This document shows positions 22,904 to 32,715 of a stretch of 64,000 bases of DNA, piece by piece (position 1 is the stretch's first letter; the number at the start of each line of letters is the position of its first letter). A program made the translations under genes and the position numbers. Source of the stretch: Psococerastis gibbosa. Lineage: Eukaryota; Arthropoda; Insecta; Psocodea; Psocidae. The stretch lies in the NCBI GenBank assembly GCA_963971405.1, contig OZ020490.1, forward strand, positions 18,253,464 through 18,317,463, given 5' to 3'. The notes under the pieces are model-generated. The model worked only from the letters and a program-made list of their open reading frames with translations. It did no database searches and had not been told where the DNA came from.

Positions 22904-23022
22904 TTAACCAACCCTCTGATGAATCTTTGCCAGGAGATCACAAGATGGTAATTCTTGATTCTGAGCTTTCGCAAACATGTCGTGGTTACCCCATGTTTTA
23001 GCTTTATACAGGAGTCCGTCCT
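22904..23022 (-). CDS. DNAJB12/14-like: DNAJB12/14-like J-protein, exon 6 (C-terminus and stop)
   Basis: Acceptor cctttgcag at 23023-23031; the exon completes a Lys codon and reads DGLLYKAKTWGNHDMFAKAQ, then a short tail ending KIHQRVG and TAA at 22904-22906. This is the last conserved block of DUF1977 (Leu-Tyr-Lys-Ala followed by a Pro-Ser-Cys motif), and total length fits the family. The 813 bp intron between exons 5 and 6 contains pieces of LINE RNase H and a LINE 3' end. I did not find an unambiguous polyadenylation signal. Confidence 0.92.
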
Positions 23023-23084
23023 CTGCAAAGGCAAAAAAAAGGGTAATTTTTTGCAGATTGCACTAAAACACGACTCGGTCGGTC

Positions 23085-23735
23085 AAAATCTATCCATGCT
23101 CATAGATGCGGAGTGACACATCACATTAAAATGGACTCCACCTCTCGTCGGAAGCGACGGAAACGAGAAAGCTGAAGAACTGGCAATACAGGGGACCACA
23201 CTTCAGCAACCAGTCTGCCAAGTCAGTGATCAACCCAGCCATCAGGACCAAGAAACTGGTCAAAAGCGTACTATTCCCGAATTAGTTCAGGGAAAATTGG
23301 GTCAGCCCGATCAACAAGCCAATCCCAAGGTCATTGCCAAAGGTTGTAAGTGTCGCTGCATTCAGGACCACCACTGATCCCGACTACCTCACAACTCATC
23401 TGCACCGCTTTGGGGCTTTCCGGGGCGGTGGGGGTTTCTTGCAGATATTGCAGGTTTAGCGTCCGGTTCATAAAAGCGCAACGCAAAAAGTGAATGGGAC
23501 ACGTCATAAGAATGTCAGACGACCGCATGCCGAAAAAGATATGAAAGCAAGCATGACAGGAAGACGACTGGCTGGACGTCCTCGAAAACGCTGGAAGGAC
23601 GAACTGACCTTCATGAGTTGGGAGTCTGTAGATGGTGGAGCGTTGTACAAAATCGAGATGACTGGAGGAGTGTTGTGAGCAGGCCATAGCTCATCAAGGG
23701 CTGTAGAGCCAGAAGAAGTAGAAGATTGCAGGTTT
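23085..23735 (+). mobile_element. LINE fragments (RNase H piece and RTE-like 3' end)
   Basis: At about 23130-23205 a frame reads WTPPLVGSDGNEKAEELAIQ, the last RNase H block of an RNase H-bearing LINE. From about 23490 to 23735 a second fragment reads ASMTGRRLAGRPRKRWKDEL and ends GGGCTGTAGAGCCAGAAGAA, a LINE 3' end with a GAA-type tail. Both lie in the last intron of the J-protein gene. Confidence 0.6.
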
Positions 23736-23835
23736 AGTTAGTTTTTATTTTTAAATATATTTCAGTACTTTTGAGACCTTAATGCGATTAGACTATCGAG
23801 CTAAACACGTAATAAATGATAAGCTGATTACTTAC

Positions 23836-23999
23836 TATAGACTCTCTCCTTGTAGCAGGCATGCCTCAAATTACTAATATATTCTTCTTCTATAGTCATT
23901 TCCAATCTTCTTAAACCACCCTGGTATTCGTTGTGGAAATTTTCTTTAACGTAGTAAGGAACCTTTAAGTTCACTGTCGTTCTCTGTACAGGGAATTTG
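23836..23999 (-). CDS. DNAJB12/14-like: DNAJB12/14-like J-protein, exon 5 (DUF1977, N-terminal part)
   Basis: 164 nt exon, residues 275-329, between acceptor ttgttgttgcag and donor TCTATA/gtaagt. It encodes the start of the C-terminal DUF1977 domain on the lumenal side of the membrane: LKVPYYVKENFHNEYQGGL, then IEEEYISNLRHACYKER, which matches the family pattern of a Val-Pro-Tyr-Tyr-Val block followed by an acidic helix and a Cys-Trp/Tyr-Lys-Glu block. Phase 1 out joins exactly to exon 6. Confidence 0.94.
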
Positions 24000-24044
24000 C
24001 TGCAACAACAAATAAACAAAATATTAATAATAGTAATTAAACAT

Positions 24045-24190
24045 GTTGGGAAGGGACTAGGTGCATGACATCTGCGTAGTAAACCTATAATGGCCAGAGA
24101 TTGATGTATTGATAGAAAACGAAACCGCAGCCCCAACCTTCCAATTTCGCATTGCCTACTCTACCAACTGAGCTACTATCTGAGCCGTTG
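24045..24190 (-). repeat. tRNA-like SINE (family 3)
   Basis: The minus strand has a good box A (TAGCTCAGTTGGTAGAGTAG) but a decayed box B (AAGGTTGGGGCTGCGGTTTC), and the 3' half does not fold as a tRNA. It lies in the intron between J-protein exons 4 and 5. Confidence 0.55.
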
Positions 24191-24346
24191 AGCAGGAATC
24201 TTTTATAAGCCATATCAATCGGTTGGTAGCCACCAACGCAAAACATAATAATACCCGGGGAATGATTTAAACTATTTTAATAAGGTGTACAAGTCTGAGC
24301 GTCCCCTAGAAGCTGGCTAGCGCTAGCTAGTGTGTCCTTTTTGTAC

Positions 24347-24596
24347 CTGCTGTGGTGTAGACTGTAAATGGGATCAGCTACGAAGAATGAGCTCATCATA
24401 GACAGAATAATGAGGACAGCGATGGGCAGCAGTTGGAGCAGCACGCCGTTACCGTGCTGGGCGTCGCCACCGCGTCCCGCGTGCGTCTCAGGCTGCGTCC
24501 TGTACACTCGGCCGTTCCGGCGGTAGTGGACGTTCGTGTTCTGCGGGAATCCCGCTCCAAAGAACATGTTGAAAAGCTCTTCCGCAGTCACATCAG
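24347..24596 (-). CDS. DNAJB12/14-like: DNAJB12/14-like J-protein, exon 4 (Gly/Phe region and membrane segment)
   Basis: 250 nt exon, residues 192-274, following acceptor ttatttcag and ending AGCAG/gtacaa. It begins ADVTAEELFNMFFGAGFP, the conserved ED(L/I)FNMFFGGGFP-type block after the J-domain in DNAJB12/14. A Gly- and polar-rich stretch follows, then one hydrophobic segment at about residues 243-264 (VLLQLLPIAVLIILSMMSSF) that should be the single ER-membrane anchor. The segment ends in DPIYSLHHS, matching the conserved PPYSL motif just after the anchor. Confidence 0.95.
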
Positions 24597-25568
24597 CTGA
24601 AATAAGAACGTCTTGTTTTATTAAGGCCTGGTACATACGGGCAATTCCGCCGTTGCCGACGTTTTTGTAGCCATAAGGCATGGTCAATGGTTGGTGCAAA
24701 ACCACTGAGTCTACATCAGACAAATGTGAATTACTAGACAGGGCTCCATTAGGTAAAATACTACGAATAATAGACGAAAAAGACGAGCACTGGATCCACT
24801 AATTTTTAAAATTTTCCAGGAACCCTAAAAGTTTCAAATCTTCTATCCAATACACCACAACATATCAGATGGAGGAGTGTTTTTGAGTAGGCCAGAGCCC
24901 ACCAAGAGATATAGCGTCAAAAGTAGAAGAATAAGACTACGACTCATTTGTGGGAGACTACTGTGCGTAAAAACATTCCAGGGGCATGCATTCAAAAGGC
25001 GGTATGTCGCAAAAAAAAAAAATCATTTTTGAGTTAGTGGTATCAATGCATAGCATTGACTGGTACAAAAACGTAATAAAAAGTCTATGGCGCTTCCTAT
25101 ATTATCAAGGAATATTAATTAGAATATTACATCCCATAATGTATTTAATTAAAATTTTATTAAGTTTTTGTCTCTCCTGCATTTACAGTTTCAAGTGACA
25201 AATCGACTTTTGCAAACACGCTCCCCATTTATGAAAAATACAAAGTTAACTCGATAATTTAGTATCAATTAATCAAGTCATTAGTAAGACTTCTTTCATT
25301 AGCTCTAACTTGCACGCGAGCTCTACAAAAGTTATATGAACCTTGATTTAGAGCTTCTACCACGTATGGCTTCATCTCCGTATCCACGGAAACAACCTAC
25401 ACCTAAACATTTCTTTGAAATATTTACTTTATTTTTGCTATATACTGTAGATTATTATTTACAAGGCTTTCCATGGGCGTAGACCCACTTGTAGCCCGGT
25501 CATTGAACATTGCCCTACCAAAGACCCCATTATTTGTATTGTAAGCTTTGATACGCTTGCATTGTCGG

Positions 25569-25749
25569 CAGGGGCGTCATTTGGGGCCCCAAGTGGGGTC
25601 AACTGGCCCCTCCCCTTTGGTGAAAAAAATAAGACATTGACCATGACCATGAGTTACTTTACTTTAAATTGTTACGATCATGTTCAAAAATGTACCGACT
25701 GTCATCTTTCCCCCCCCCCCCCTTAAAAAATATAGAAATGACGCCCCTG
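25569..25749. mobile_element. Probable hAT MITE in J-protein intron 3
   Basis: Ends CAGGGGCGTCATTT/AAATGACGCCCCTG are perfect inverted repeats of 14 bases. The flanking octamers ATTGTCGG and ATTTTCAG agree at only some positions, so the duplication has decayed. It contains a C-run at 25711-25722. Confidence 0.7.
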
Positions 25750-25923
25750 ATTTTCAGATTATAACGGATGTGAACCGAACTTAACCAGCCAAGTCAGCTG
25801 GCTAGGAAAGTAAAGTGCACCACCAAGTCTAATTTTGCTATGACAAGTTTGTGCTTGGTTTCGTCCTATGATTACTGGCACTTAGCAACTTCAGTTTTTA
25901 ATGCACCTAATTTGACAACTAAC

Positions 25924-26207
25924 CTTCAAATCCACGAGTATACTGGAACGTTGAATCTGATCTATGCATATTATGCTGCATTCTTTCGTCGTCATTACCG
26001 TACAAGTCATATTGTTTTCTCTTTTCCGGGTCCGTAAGCACTCCCGCAGCATTGCCAAGAGCTTTGAACGCCTCGGCAGCTCCTGGACTTTTGTTCTTAT
26101 CTGGATGGAGTTGAAGAGCCAATTTTTTGTACGCTTTCTTGATCTCACTGTCTGTGGCTTCTTTGGTAATGCCAAGCATTTCATAATAGTCTTTACATTT
26201 CTTAATC
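25924..26207 (-). CDS. DNAJB12/14-like: DNAJB12/14-like J-protein, exon 3 (J-domain)
   Basis: 284 nt exon encoding residues 97-191, with the whole J-domain (about residues 101-168). It starts with [20 protein letters not shown] and carries the catalytic HPD tripeptide at residues 131-133 on the helix II-III loop, then the typical [10 protein letters not shown] end of helix IV. HPD is what stimulates Hsp70 ATP hydrolysis. The ORF continues to a Gly-Phe element (TRGFEA across the junction), also a family hallmark. The acceptor tttaatttaag/G lies at 26208-26218, and a 2.5 kb LINE begins only 14 bases upstream of the exon, so intron 2 was interrupted inside its polypyrimidine tract. The donor is GAAG/gttagt in phase 1. 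Confidence 0.95.
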
Positions 26208-26221
26208 CTTAAATTAAAAGA

Positions 26222-28615
26222 TCACATCAGAAGACAATAAAGCCCGAAGGGCTGATTGGAACTGTGCCAAAAGGCTGTTAAAACCGGGACAGGTGGGCTG
26301 GTCCATCAGCACTTTTGAGCCATGCAAGGCTCCAGGTCCGGATGGGATTTTTCCCCTCCTTCTTCAGGAGGGGAAAGAGATCCTCACCCCGGCATTGACA
26401 ACCATCTATCAGGCCAGTGTAGCGCTTGGACATGTTCCTAAGTCGTGGGCAATGGCTAAGGTAGTATTTATACCTAAACCTGGAAAGGCGAACTACGCCC
26501 AGGCCAGGTCATACAGGCCGATATGTCTCAGTTCTTTTCTATTAAAAGCTCTAGAGAAAATCCTGGATAAACATATCCGGGAAAAAATACGCACTAACGC
26601 TGGTTTGCATAGCTCTCAGTATGCGTACCGCCCTGGCAGATCCTCTGAGACTGCATTGCATCAACTGGTGAGCAGACTGGAGGAAAGCCTGGACAATGGG
26701 GAGATTGCACTGGCAGCGTTTTTGGACATTGAGGCGGCTTTCTCCAACGCGGGACATGACTCCATGGTAAGGGCGTTGGAGAGAGTTGGCGTAAATGCAA
26801 CTGTGTGTAGATGGATCAGATCCATGCTTAGCAATAGGAAGATTCTAGCATCCCTATCTGATGAGAAGGTGATGGTAAGGGCCACCAGGGGTACGGCACA
26901 GGGGGGGGGTTATCTCGCCCCTGTTGTGGAACCTTGTGGTGGACAAAATCATCACCAGACTCAATGAGGTGGGAGTGTACGCACAAGGATATGCGGATGA
27001 TTTGGCCATTGTGATTAGGGGTAAGTCCATGACGGTCATAACCGAGCTAATGCAAATGGCTTTTTCTGAAGTAGAAAAATGGTGCAAGGCTGAAAATCTG
27101 AGCATCAACCCATCCAAAATCTCGATGGTACCATTTACTCGAAAGAAGAATCTTGATGGGGGAAAGCTGCCTAAGCTTTTCAATCAAGTTGTAAAACTGG
27201 GTACGGAGGTTAAGTATCTAGGGGTTAACCTATACAAAGGACTTACCTGGAATCCCCATATTACAAAAACTATTAACCGAGCTAAACAATTAATTTATGT
27301 TTGCAGACGGGCAATAGGCACAACGTGGGGAATCAGGCCCAAAATGGCAATGTGGATTTACACAATGGTCACTAGGCCGGTGATTACCTATGGAAGTGTA
27401 GTTTGGTGGACCAAGACTACACAGGTCACAGTGACAACCAAGTTGAATGGGCTCCAGAGGCTGGCCTGCCTCTGTATCACAGGAGCAATGTCAACTTCAC
27501 CAGGGGATGTCCTGAATACTTTATTGAACCTGCCAACCCTGGGAGTCTTCATTGAAGCACAGGCCAGGATGGGCGCCTATAGATTGGAGCTGGAAGGCTG
27601 CTGGAGAAGCAAAAGGTCAGGCCACTCCAATATTACCAAAAGCATATCGGAAGACACGCTTTTAATGCCGTCAGACCGAATGACACCCCTGCTCTCATTC
27701 AGCAAACCATTTAACACTAGAATTCCAGCTAGAAAAGAATGGAATGCTGAAGAACATCAAACAGGGGACAATGACCTAGTCTGGTATACAGATGGGTCGA
27801 AAATGGAAAATGGGGCTGGAGGAGGAGTCTATGGGGAAACTGTAGACAAATCCATAGTCCTAAGCCTCGGCAAATATGCTACAGTCTTTCAGGCTGAGGT
27901 AGGGGCCATTATAAAATGCCTAGAGGAGTGTATGGAAATGGAAAGCAAGGGCAAAACCATTATTATCTATACAGACTCGCAGGCAGCGATTAAGGCTGTG
28001 GAGGCTATAAAGATCACATCAAAAATGGTGTGGCACTGCATCAACCTCCTAATAAAGGTGTGTCGGGAAAACTCAGTCTCGCTGATTTGGGTCCCGGCTC
28101 ACTCGAACTTTGATGGGAATGAAAGAGCCGACGAGCTGGCTCGAAAAGGTGCAGAAACGCCATTCATTGGTGCAGAACCTAAGTATGGGATGGCTTATTG
28201 CCAGGCCCGTACTTCTGTACAAAAATGGGTGCAGAGAAAAACTGCAGAGGAATGGAAGAAAGTCCCGGAAAGCAGATTTGCTAAGAAGGTTATTCCGGGT
28301 CCTAGTAAAAAGCTCACCGATCAGCTTCTCTCTTTAAGTAGAGAGCAAGCTAGAAGGGTGGTTGGCACGCTTACGGGCCACGGCCACTTCAACAAACACA
28401 TGCATAGGGTTGGCGTGAAAAACGACAGTAGATGCAGACTGTGTGAAGTTGAAGAAGAAACAGCTGAACACATTCTCTTTGAATGTGAAGCGCTGGGAAA
28501 AACTCGATACCAAACTCTTGGCCACCCTAGGTCTGAAGAGGAAACCATCCGATCTAATCCCATCACAAAAACACTAGAATTTATCAAAAAGACTGGTGTT
28601 ATAAGATGGGCGTAG
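26222..28615 (+). pseudogene. LINE ORF2 (reverse transcriptase-RNase H), broken by one base
   Basis: Two overlapping-frame pieces together cover the RT palm and thumb, RNase H and C-terminal zinc motif. Frame 1 reads QGG then goes wrong at the run of nine G's at 26901-26909. With eight G's the family motif QGGVISPLLW would be restored and the reading frame would continue to the TAG at 28613. No other stop or shift interrupts about 2.4 kb. The N-terminal endonuclease part is absent because of 5' truncation. Confidence 0.85.
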
Positions 28616-28686
28616 ACGGCAAACGTGGAAGCAAAAGACCTTCTAGGTCGACGCTTATAGGAACTCAAACGAGTAGGCCCCACGAA

Positions 28687-28725
<39 letters not shown>
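26222..28725 (+). mobile_element. 5'-truncated LINE with reverse transcriptase and RNase H, young insertion
   Basis: The element runs from a 5' truncation at 26222 to a run of about 38 A's ending near 28728. It is bounded by an exact 11 bp target-site duplication AAATTAAAAGA at 26211-26221 and 28726-28736. The first frame (to 26909) contains reverse-transcriptase blocks KAPGPDG and FLDIEAAFS; the second (from 26909 to 28615) starts in PLLWNLVVD and has YADD. An RNase H domain follows with all four acidic residues visible (YTDGSK, AEVGAI, YTDSQAAI, GNERADELA), then a Cys-rich motif (CRLCEVEEETAEHILFEC). The RT-RNase H-CCHC order points to the I/R1/LOA/Jockey supergroup. Only a one-base G-run change breaks the frame. 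It is antisense to the J-protein gene and lies in its intron 2. Confidence 0.93.
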
Positions 28726-28730
<5 letters not shown>

Positions 28731-29077
28731 AAAAGAGAAAAACTCATTGCCCCGTTGTACAGTCTTAATTTAATGAGCAACTAGCACACAAGTTCAAATA
28801 TTTATTGCATGGGAATTAGCTTCGGTGGGTTCTTTTAATAAGGCCCTGGTCCGAAAATTATGTGTACTCCCTTGCGTACTGTGATTTTCAAATTATTAAT
28901 TACAAGAATTGTTTGGGAAAACTCTGTCGAATATCAAATTGAACATTGATCAAGTTTCTTGGATCCTCTCTCACATGTATAGTACCCTATATTAGCTTAA
29001 ATAGTAAGCTGCGCACCTTTCAGAGCGATCGGCGTCTATTATCTTTCCTATTCATATATTATTTTATTTTTGTAAAA

Positions 29078-29255
29078 GGTTAAATCGCATACAAACAATT
29101 TAATGAATGTATCCGATCAACCTATTCAATGACCTCACTAAGTCACCTGATAGGTACTTGTGCCGAGTTACGACACGTCTCCGACCTCAAGGTGTGTAGA
29201 TTCTCGTATATGTACAAGCACGCTACAACCTTGCCACCGAAGTCGCTAGTCGACT
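29078..29255 (+). repeat. REP-A dispersed repeat in J-protein intron 2
   Basis: Starts AGGTTAAATCGCATACAAAC and ends near GCCACCGAAGTCG. It lies about 80 bases downstream of J-protein exon 2. Confidence 0.75.
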
Positions 29256-29336
29256 AATGAAATAGTCCATGGTATCTCACATTCCATTTGTTCTATTTTT
29301 TTTATAAGTTATTCGATAGGCCTACATTCTAATTAC

Positions 29337-29493
29337 CTTTTAACAGCGTCCAAATGCTCCTTATTGGTCTCTACATTTTCTTTGTTTTCAGATTGTCTAA
29401 AAGCAGGCTCTTCTTTCTTTTGCGATGTAAACTGGCGCCGTCGTAACCCATCGTCATCTACACCGCCAGCAGCCCGAACTTTTTCTAATAAAT
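29337..29493 (-). CDS. DNAJB12/14-like: DNAJB12/14-like J-protein, exon 2 (linker)
   Basis: The acceptor cttttag at 29494-29500 and the donor AAAAG/gtaatt frame a 157 nt exon. Phase 1 in completes an Asp codon across the junction; phase 2 out. It encodes residues 45-96, a polar, charged linker (LLEKVRAAGGVDDDGLRRRQ near its start, then many Gln, Glu and Asn) between the N-terminal helix and the J-domain. Such low-complexity linkers are normal and poorly conserved in this family. Intron 1 (29494-30742) carries a LINE 3' end and a TTAA-flanked hairpin element. Confidence 0.88.
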
Positions 29494-29616
29494 CTAAAAG
29501 GACACAAAAAATTGGTTTCCACTTGCACCCAGAATTATTATTTGCTTATAAAACTTAGGGTAAAGTTCTAGTTTAGCTACCCCGCTGTATCAAAAGTCGA
29601 ATGAAAATGCTTTTAA

Positions 29617-29989
29617 GGGCAAACCGGAGTCGCCAATATTCCATTTCTGTGCAAACTTTAATTTCTCATGAAATATGGAGCACAGAACAATGAAAAAATG
29701 CTGAATGGAAAGAAGAGTTTTTCTCCTAATTTTGATAGAGAGTATGTTGCAATCATCAATACCGATCGGCTAGAGTTAGTGCACTTGATACGCAAAAAAT
29801 AACGGTCACTCAGGAGTTCAAGCTGAAGGAGTTCATCAACTGTGGCGAATTGGGGTTAGTTAAGGCCACATACTATACATCGAGAAAAAATTCTTGCCAT
29901 TCAGCATTTTTTCAGTGTTCTGCGTTCCATATTTCATGAGAAATTGAAGATTGAACTGAAAATGGAATATCGGTGACTCCGGTTTGCCC
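29617..29989. mobile_element. TTAA-flanked hairpin MITE
   Basis: A 373 bp element with inverted ends GGGCAAACCGGAGT and arms of about 120 bp (29617-29740 and 29870-29989), flanked by TTAA at 29613-29616 and 29990-29993. TTAA duplication suggests the piggyBac superfamily, although the end sequence is different from the 43.3 kb element. It lies in intron 1 of the J-protein gene, just beyond the tail of a LINE. Confidence 0.75.
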
Positions 29990-29993
29990 TTAA

Positions 29994-30520
29994 TTTATTT
30001 ATTTATTATATTGATACAATTAAATCATATACCGAAAGGCTTCAGTAAGCCCGTGTGCGGTTTCGCTTATGGATAAACAATGCATGTAATTCAATCGCAA
30101 ATACAATACAGTAGTTAAATAATTAATTATTGGTTAGTAGGTAGTGTTAATCAAATCAGGTTAGTTGTATCAGTGGATAGTTAGTAAGTTAGTAAAAGTT
30201 AATTCAATTAGTAATGTTTGTTAGTAATTAATTTCTGTTCGCAGCCATTTCTCTAAATTTCTTTTAAAGATAGATACATTTTTAGCTGTTTTAATCTCAA
30301 GGGGAAGTTTGTTGCAGAAGTGTAATCCAGTGAATTCGGTTTGTCTCTGTATTAAGGTAGTTTTGGGTCTGACTTGTATTAATGGTTGTGTTTGTATGTA
30401 TCGTGAGGTATAGTTGTGATTTACTGTTTCCTTCGGTTTCTTATTTATGTATATCTGCAGAATAGATTCTTTCACATCTATTGGATTCACCACATCAACA
30501 ATATGCAAATGCAAGAATCC
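29994..30520 (-). mobile_element. LINE 3' end with AAAT tail
   Basis: The minus-strand frame 30221-30514 reads TEFTGLHFCNKLPLEIKTAK and FKRNLEKWL, the C-terminal YNKLP...F+..L..WL signature of many LINE polymerases. A 3' UTR follows and ends in an ATAAATAAATAA tail at about 29994-30010. Most of the upstream LINE is absent. Confidence 0.65.
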
Positions 30521-30742
30521 TTGACAACTAAAATCAATTTTATTGTCATCGTCTTAACTGCTTGTGTTACTCCGCGAAATGCAATATCAAACCTTATTGC
30601 ACAATAGCTTAATGCAATGCCTGAATCTGCATTAAAATTGCAGAAGAGAAGAAAAAGAATTCTTTAAGCTGCAAGATACAGCATATTATTAAGAAACGAC
30701 ATCAGGAGTTACTGTAGTTGTTTACAAATTATCAAACCTTAC

Positions 30743-30875
30743 CTTTTGCTTTTGAAGTAGGAAATAATCGCTCGGATTTAAGTAAAAGGCGCTCGGCTTT
30801 TTCATAGTTACCATCTTTAATACACCTCGAGGCAAGCTCTGTGCATTTCTCTGCCTCATCCCGATTTCCTTCCAT
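30743..30875 (-). CDS. DNAJB12/14-like: DNAJB12/DNAJB14-like J-protein, exon 1 (start codon)
   Basis: First coding exon of a complete six-exon gene read right to left: 30743-30875, 29337-29493, 25924-26207, 24347-24596, 23836-23999, 22904-23022. All five junctions keep phase and give 368 residues, close to the usual 370-380 of the animal DNAJB12/DNAJB14 family. The family consists of ER-membrane Hsp40 co-chaperones with the J-domain facing the cytosol; they stimulate Hsp70 ATPase in ER quality control (known for the family). This exon encodes residues 1-44, beginning MEGNRDEAEKC, an N-terminal helical segment typical of the family (repeated counting of modified, self-numbered units such as KDGNYEKAERLL). 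The ATG at 30875 is chosen because it opens the frame that splices on and gives the expected N-terminus. The exon ends AAAG/gtaagg in phase 1. Confidence 0.92.
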
Positions 30876-30883
30876 AATTATAT

Positions 30884-30891
30884 TGACGTCA
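30884..30891. promoter_or_regulatory. Palindromic CRE/ATF octamer just upstream of the J-protein ATG
   Basis: A perfect TGACGTCA lies 8 bases upstream of the start codon of the J-protein gene. This octamer is the canonical CREB/ATF binding site, and ER-chaperone genes are often under ATF6/CREB-family control (established knowledge). It may fall in the 5' UTR, so a role is inference, and a chance match is possible. Confidence 0.35.
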
Positions 30892-31257
30892 ATTACCAGA
30901 TTTTAATTAAAACATTAGCAGGAAATTTATTTCTGACTTATCAACAAACGTCGTCTGCTTCGTGACATCGTGAGGAAGGAGATACGAGATACTATTTTAT
31001 CGATGCAAACAATAACAGGAAGACGTAAGAAGAATGAACTCCAGCTTAAAAATATATTACAGAAGTTTCCATCTTATATTTTCATGTTTGACAGGGAATT
31101 TTGTTCTGTTATGTTTATCTCTTTTCCCGCGTTTTCTATTTTAAAACTTTTTTTCAAAGTTCAGAAATTTGAATTAAATCATTTTTTAAACAAATGCAAT
31201 CCAATGTGTTATTTACCTACACGGTATTTCCATATTGTAATAATACCTATTAGACTG

Positions 31258-32242
31258 AGAGCACACGGTGGCCAGACCTTCGTTACACGGTCGATCCGGC
31301 TCTGGCTGGTCAGGGACTCTAATTATTGTATTGTATTGTTATTTCATGAGACACTTATGACAGCTACTACCCCCTGCCAGACACCTCTAAACTACAAATA
31401 TAATGCACAGAAAAACTGAAACTGTATCTGGTAATGGATGGCGAGATTTCTAAAGTTATCCCTAAGAAAATGTAAAAAAAAATTAAGCTTTATAACTAGA
31501 GGCAATAATACAATGAAGCGATTCAAGCGGGTGCGAGAGAGATAGAGCGCTTATTCGACTGCGCTCGCACCTACAGCGGACTTTTAATGTGTCTGGCAAG
31601 ATGTATAAACAAAATATTTGAGGAGCTTGGTTACAAACGTGGACAACTCCATTTTTTCAAAAAATGGGGTTTTGATCCGACCTTGCAGAAATTTTTAATG
31701 TCCACCTGCACGTTGTAAAATAAAGTGACAAAAGCAGCCAGATTGCGCACAGAAACGCTGAGAAGTCTAGGGTTAGTCATAAACTTAATCACAATTTTCA
31801 ACAGAAAATCCGCTCTCCTGAAAAATTCTACAACTTGGAATTGTCCATGTTTGTAAACAGCCTCCTCATTTAATCTGTCCGGCTATCGAGGTAACATTTT
31901 TCCATAGGTCCCCAAGTAACATTTATAGAAAATTTAGCTTTTATAATATAACAGAAGTATAATCAACTAAAGTTTGGGGGTGCCTGGCAGGGGGTAACAA
32001 CCGCCATAAGTGTCTGGCAATAGAGGACGAGATTTCTAATGTTAAGAAAACATAAAAAAATTAAGCTTTATACTTTAACGAAACTTAGGTACTATTTCAT
32101 GCACCTTTACTACCTGTTAACTGCTAAAGTAGCCACAACCCAAACTTTATAGTTCCTGGTCGTTCTTATACCTGTATGGGGTCATGCACAGAAAAACTTT
32201 GGGCTTTTATAAAATAACGAAGGTCTGACCGTCGTGGGCTCT
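31258..32242. mobile_element. ~985 bp element with 28 bp inverted ends upstream of the J-protein gene
   Basis: AGAGCACACGGTGGCCAGAC at 31258 is matched in inverse at 32215-32242 with 24 of 28 bases equal. The interior has two related segments (31375-31500 and 31975-32075, both with TGGCGAGATTTC/GAGGACGAGATTTC and AAATTAAGCTTTATA). A Penelope-like fragment lies just inside the left end. No transposase was recognised; superfamily unknown. Confidence 0.55.
31284..31345 (-). mobile_element. Short fragment of the Penelope-like element 5' region
   Basis: About 60 bases on the minus strand match 7945-8007 of the Penelope-like element, including AGAGTCCCTGACCAGCCAGA followed by a CGACCGTGT segment. 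It lies just inside the left terminal repeat of the 31258-32242 element. Confidence 0.6.
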
Positions 32243-32249
32243 TGCTCAA

Positions 32250-32715
32250 TACATAATAATGTTCGGAAGGACTTTTTATGAAGTATTTCTCAAAAACGAC
32301 AACAACGGTTTATTTTAAATTCGCATAGGGTACCTATATTGTAGTCGTTATTAATGGAAACATAACCCAGGTCGCTGACCCCTTTATAATTTGGTTGTGG
32401 GGGGAAAAAATAGCACTCAATTTTCGCGAAAAATTACTGCTCTCCAAAGAAAGTTTTGAGTAAAACATTTTTTTTTTTAAATTGTTGATCATTCATACCG
32501 GTGCATTGAATTTCCTTTATTACTGTGTTGTATTAAATTAGTTTGCCCGTTGTAAATGCAAGGGGTGGTCGAGGCAGCCAAAATTGAACTCTAGGACAGT
32601 TATTTACCACAGATCTACAATAACTCATATCTATCTCAGTACCGTAGACACCTATACTAATTGATAGGAAAGCACGTACGGGTTCACGCGTACTGGTTCT
32701 TTTTATTTTTTACCA
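32250..32715 (+). mobile_element. REP-B, partial copy
   Basis: Shares TTTCTCAAAAACG, ATTGTAGTCGTTATTAATG and the right end with TGATAGGAAAGCAC followed by ACTGGTTCTTT, corresponding to 40695-41225. The left third is missing or diverged. Confidence 0.6.

Noticed and set aside
24120..24190. Possible tRNA gene with TAGCTCAGTTGGTAGAGTAG
   Set aside because: Box B is decayed and the acceptor stem does not close; treated as a SINE relic.
25840..26212. Plus-strand frames opposite the J-domain exon
   Set aside because: Antisense of a well-supported coding exon.
26551..26885. Several open frames on the minus strand over the LINE
   Set aside because: They are shadows of the LINE reverse-transcriptase frame with no motifs of their own.
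28321..28683. 120-residue minus-strand frame
   Set aside because: Complement of the LINE C-terminal zinc motif region; no independent signals.
30970..31419. 149-residue plus-strand frame upstream of the J-protein gene
   Set aside because: It runs into the inverted-end element and the Penelope fragment; composition is non-coding.
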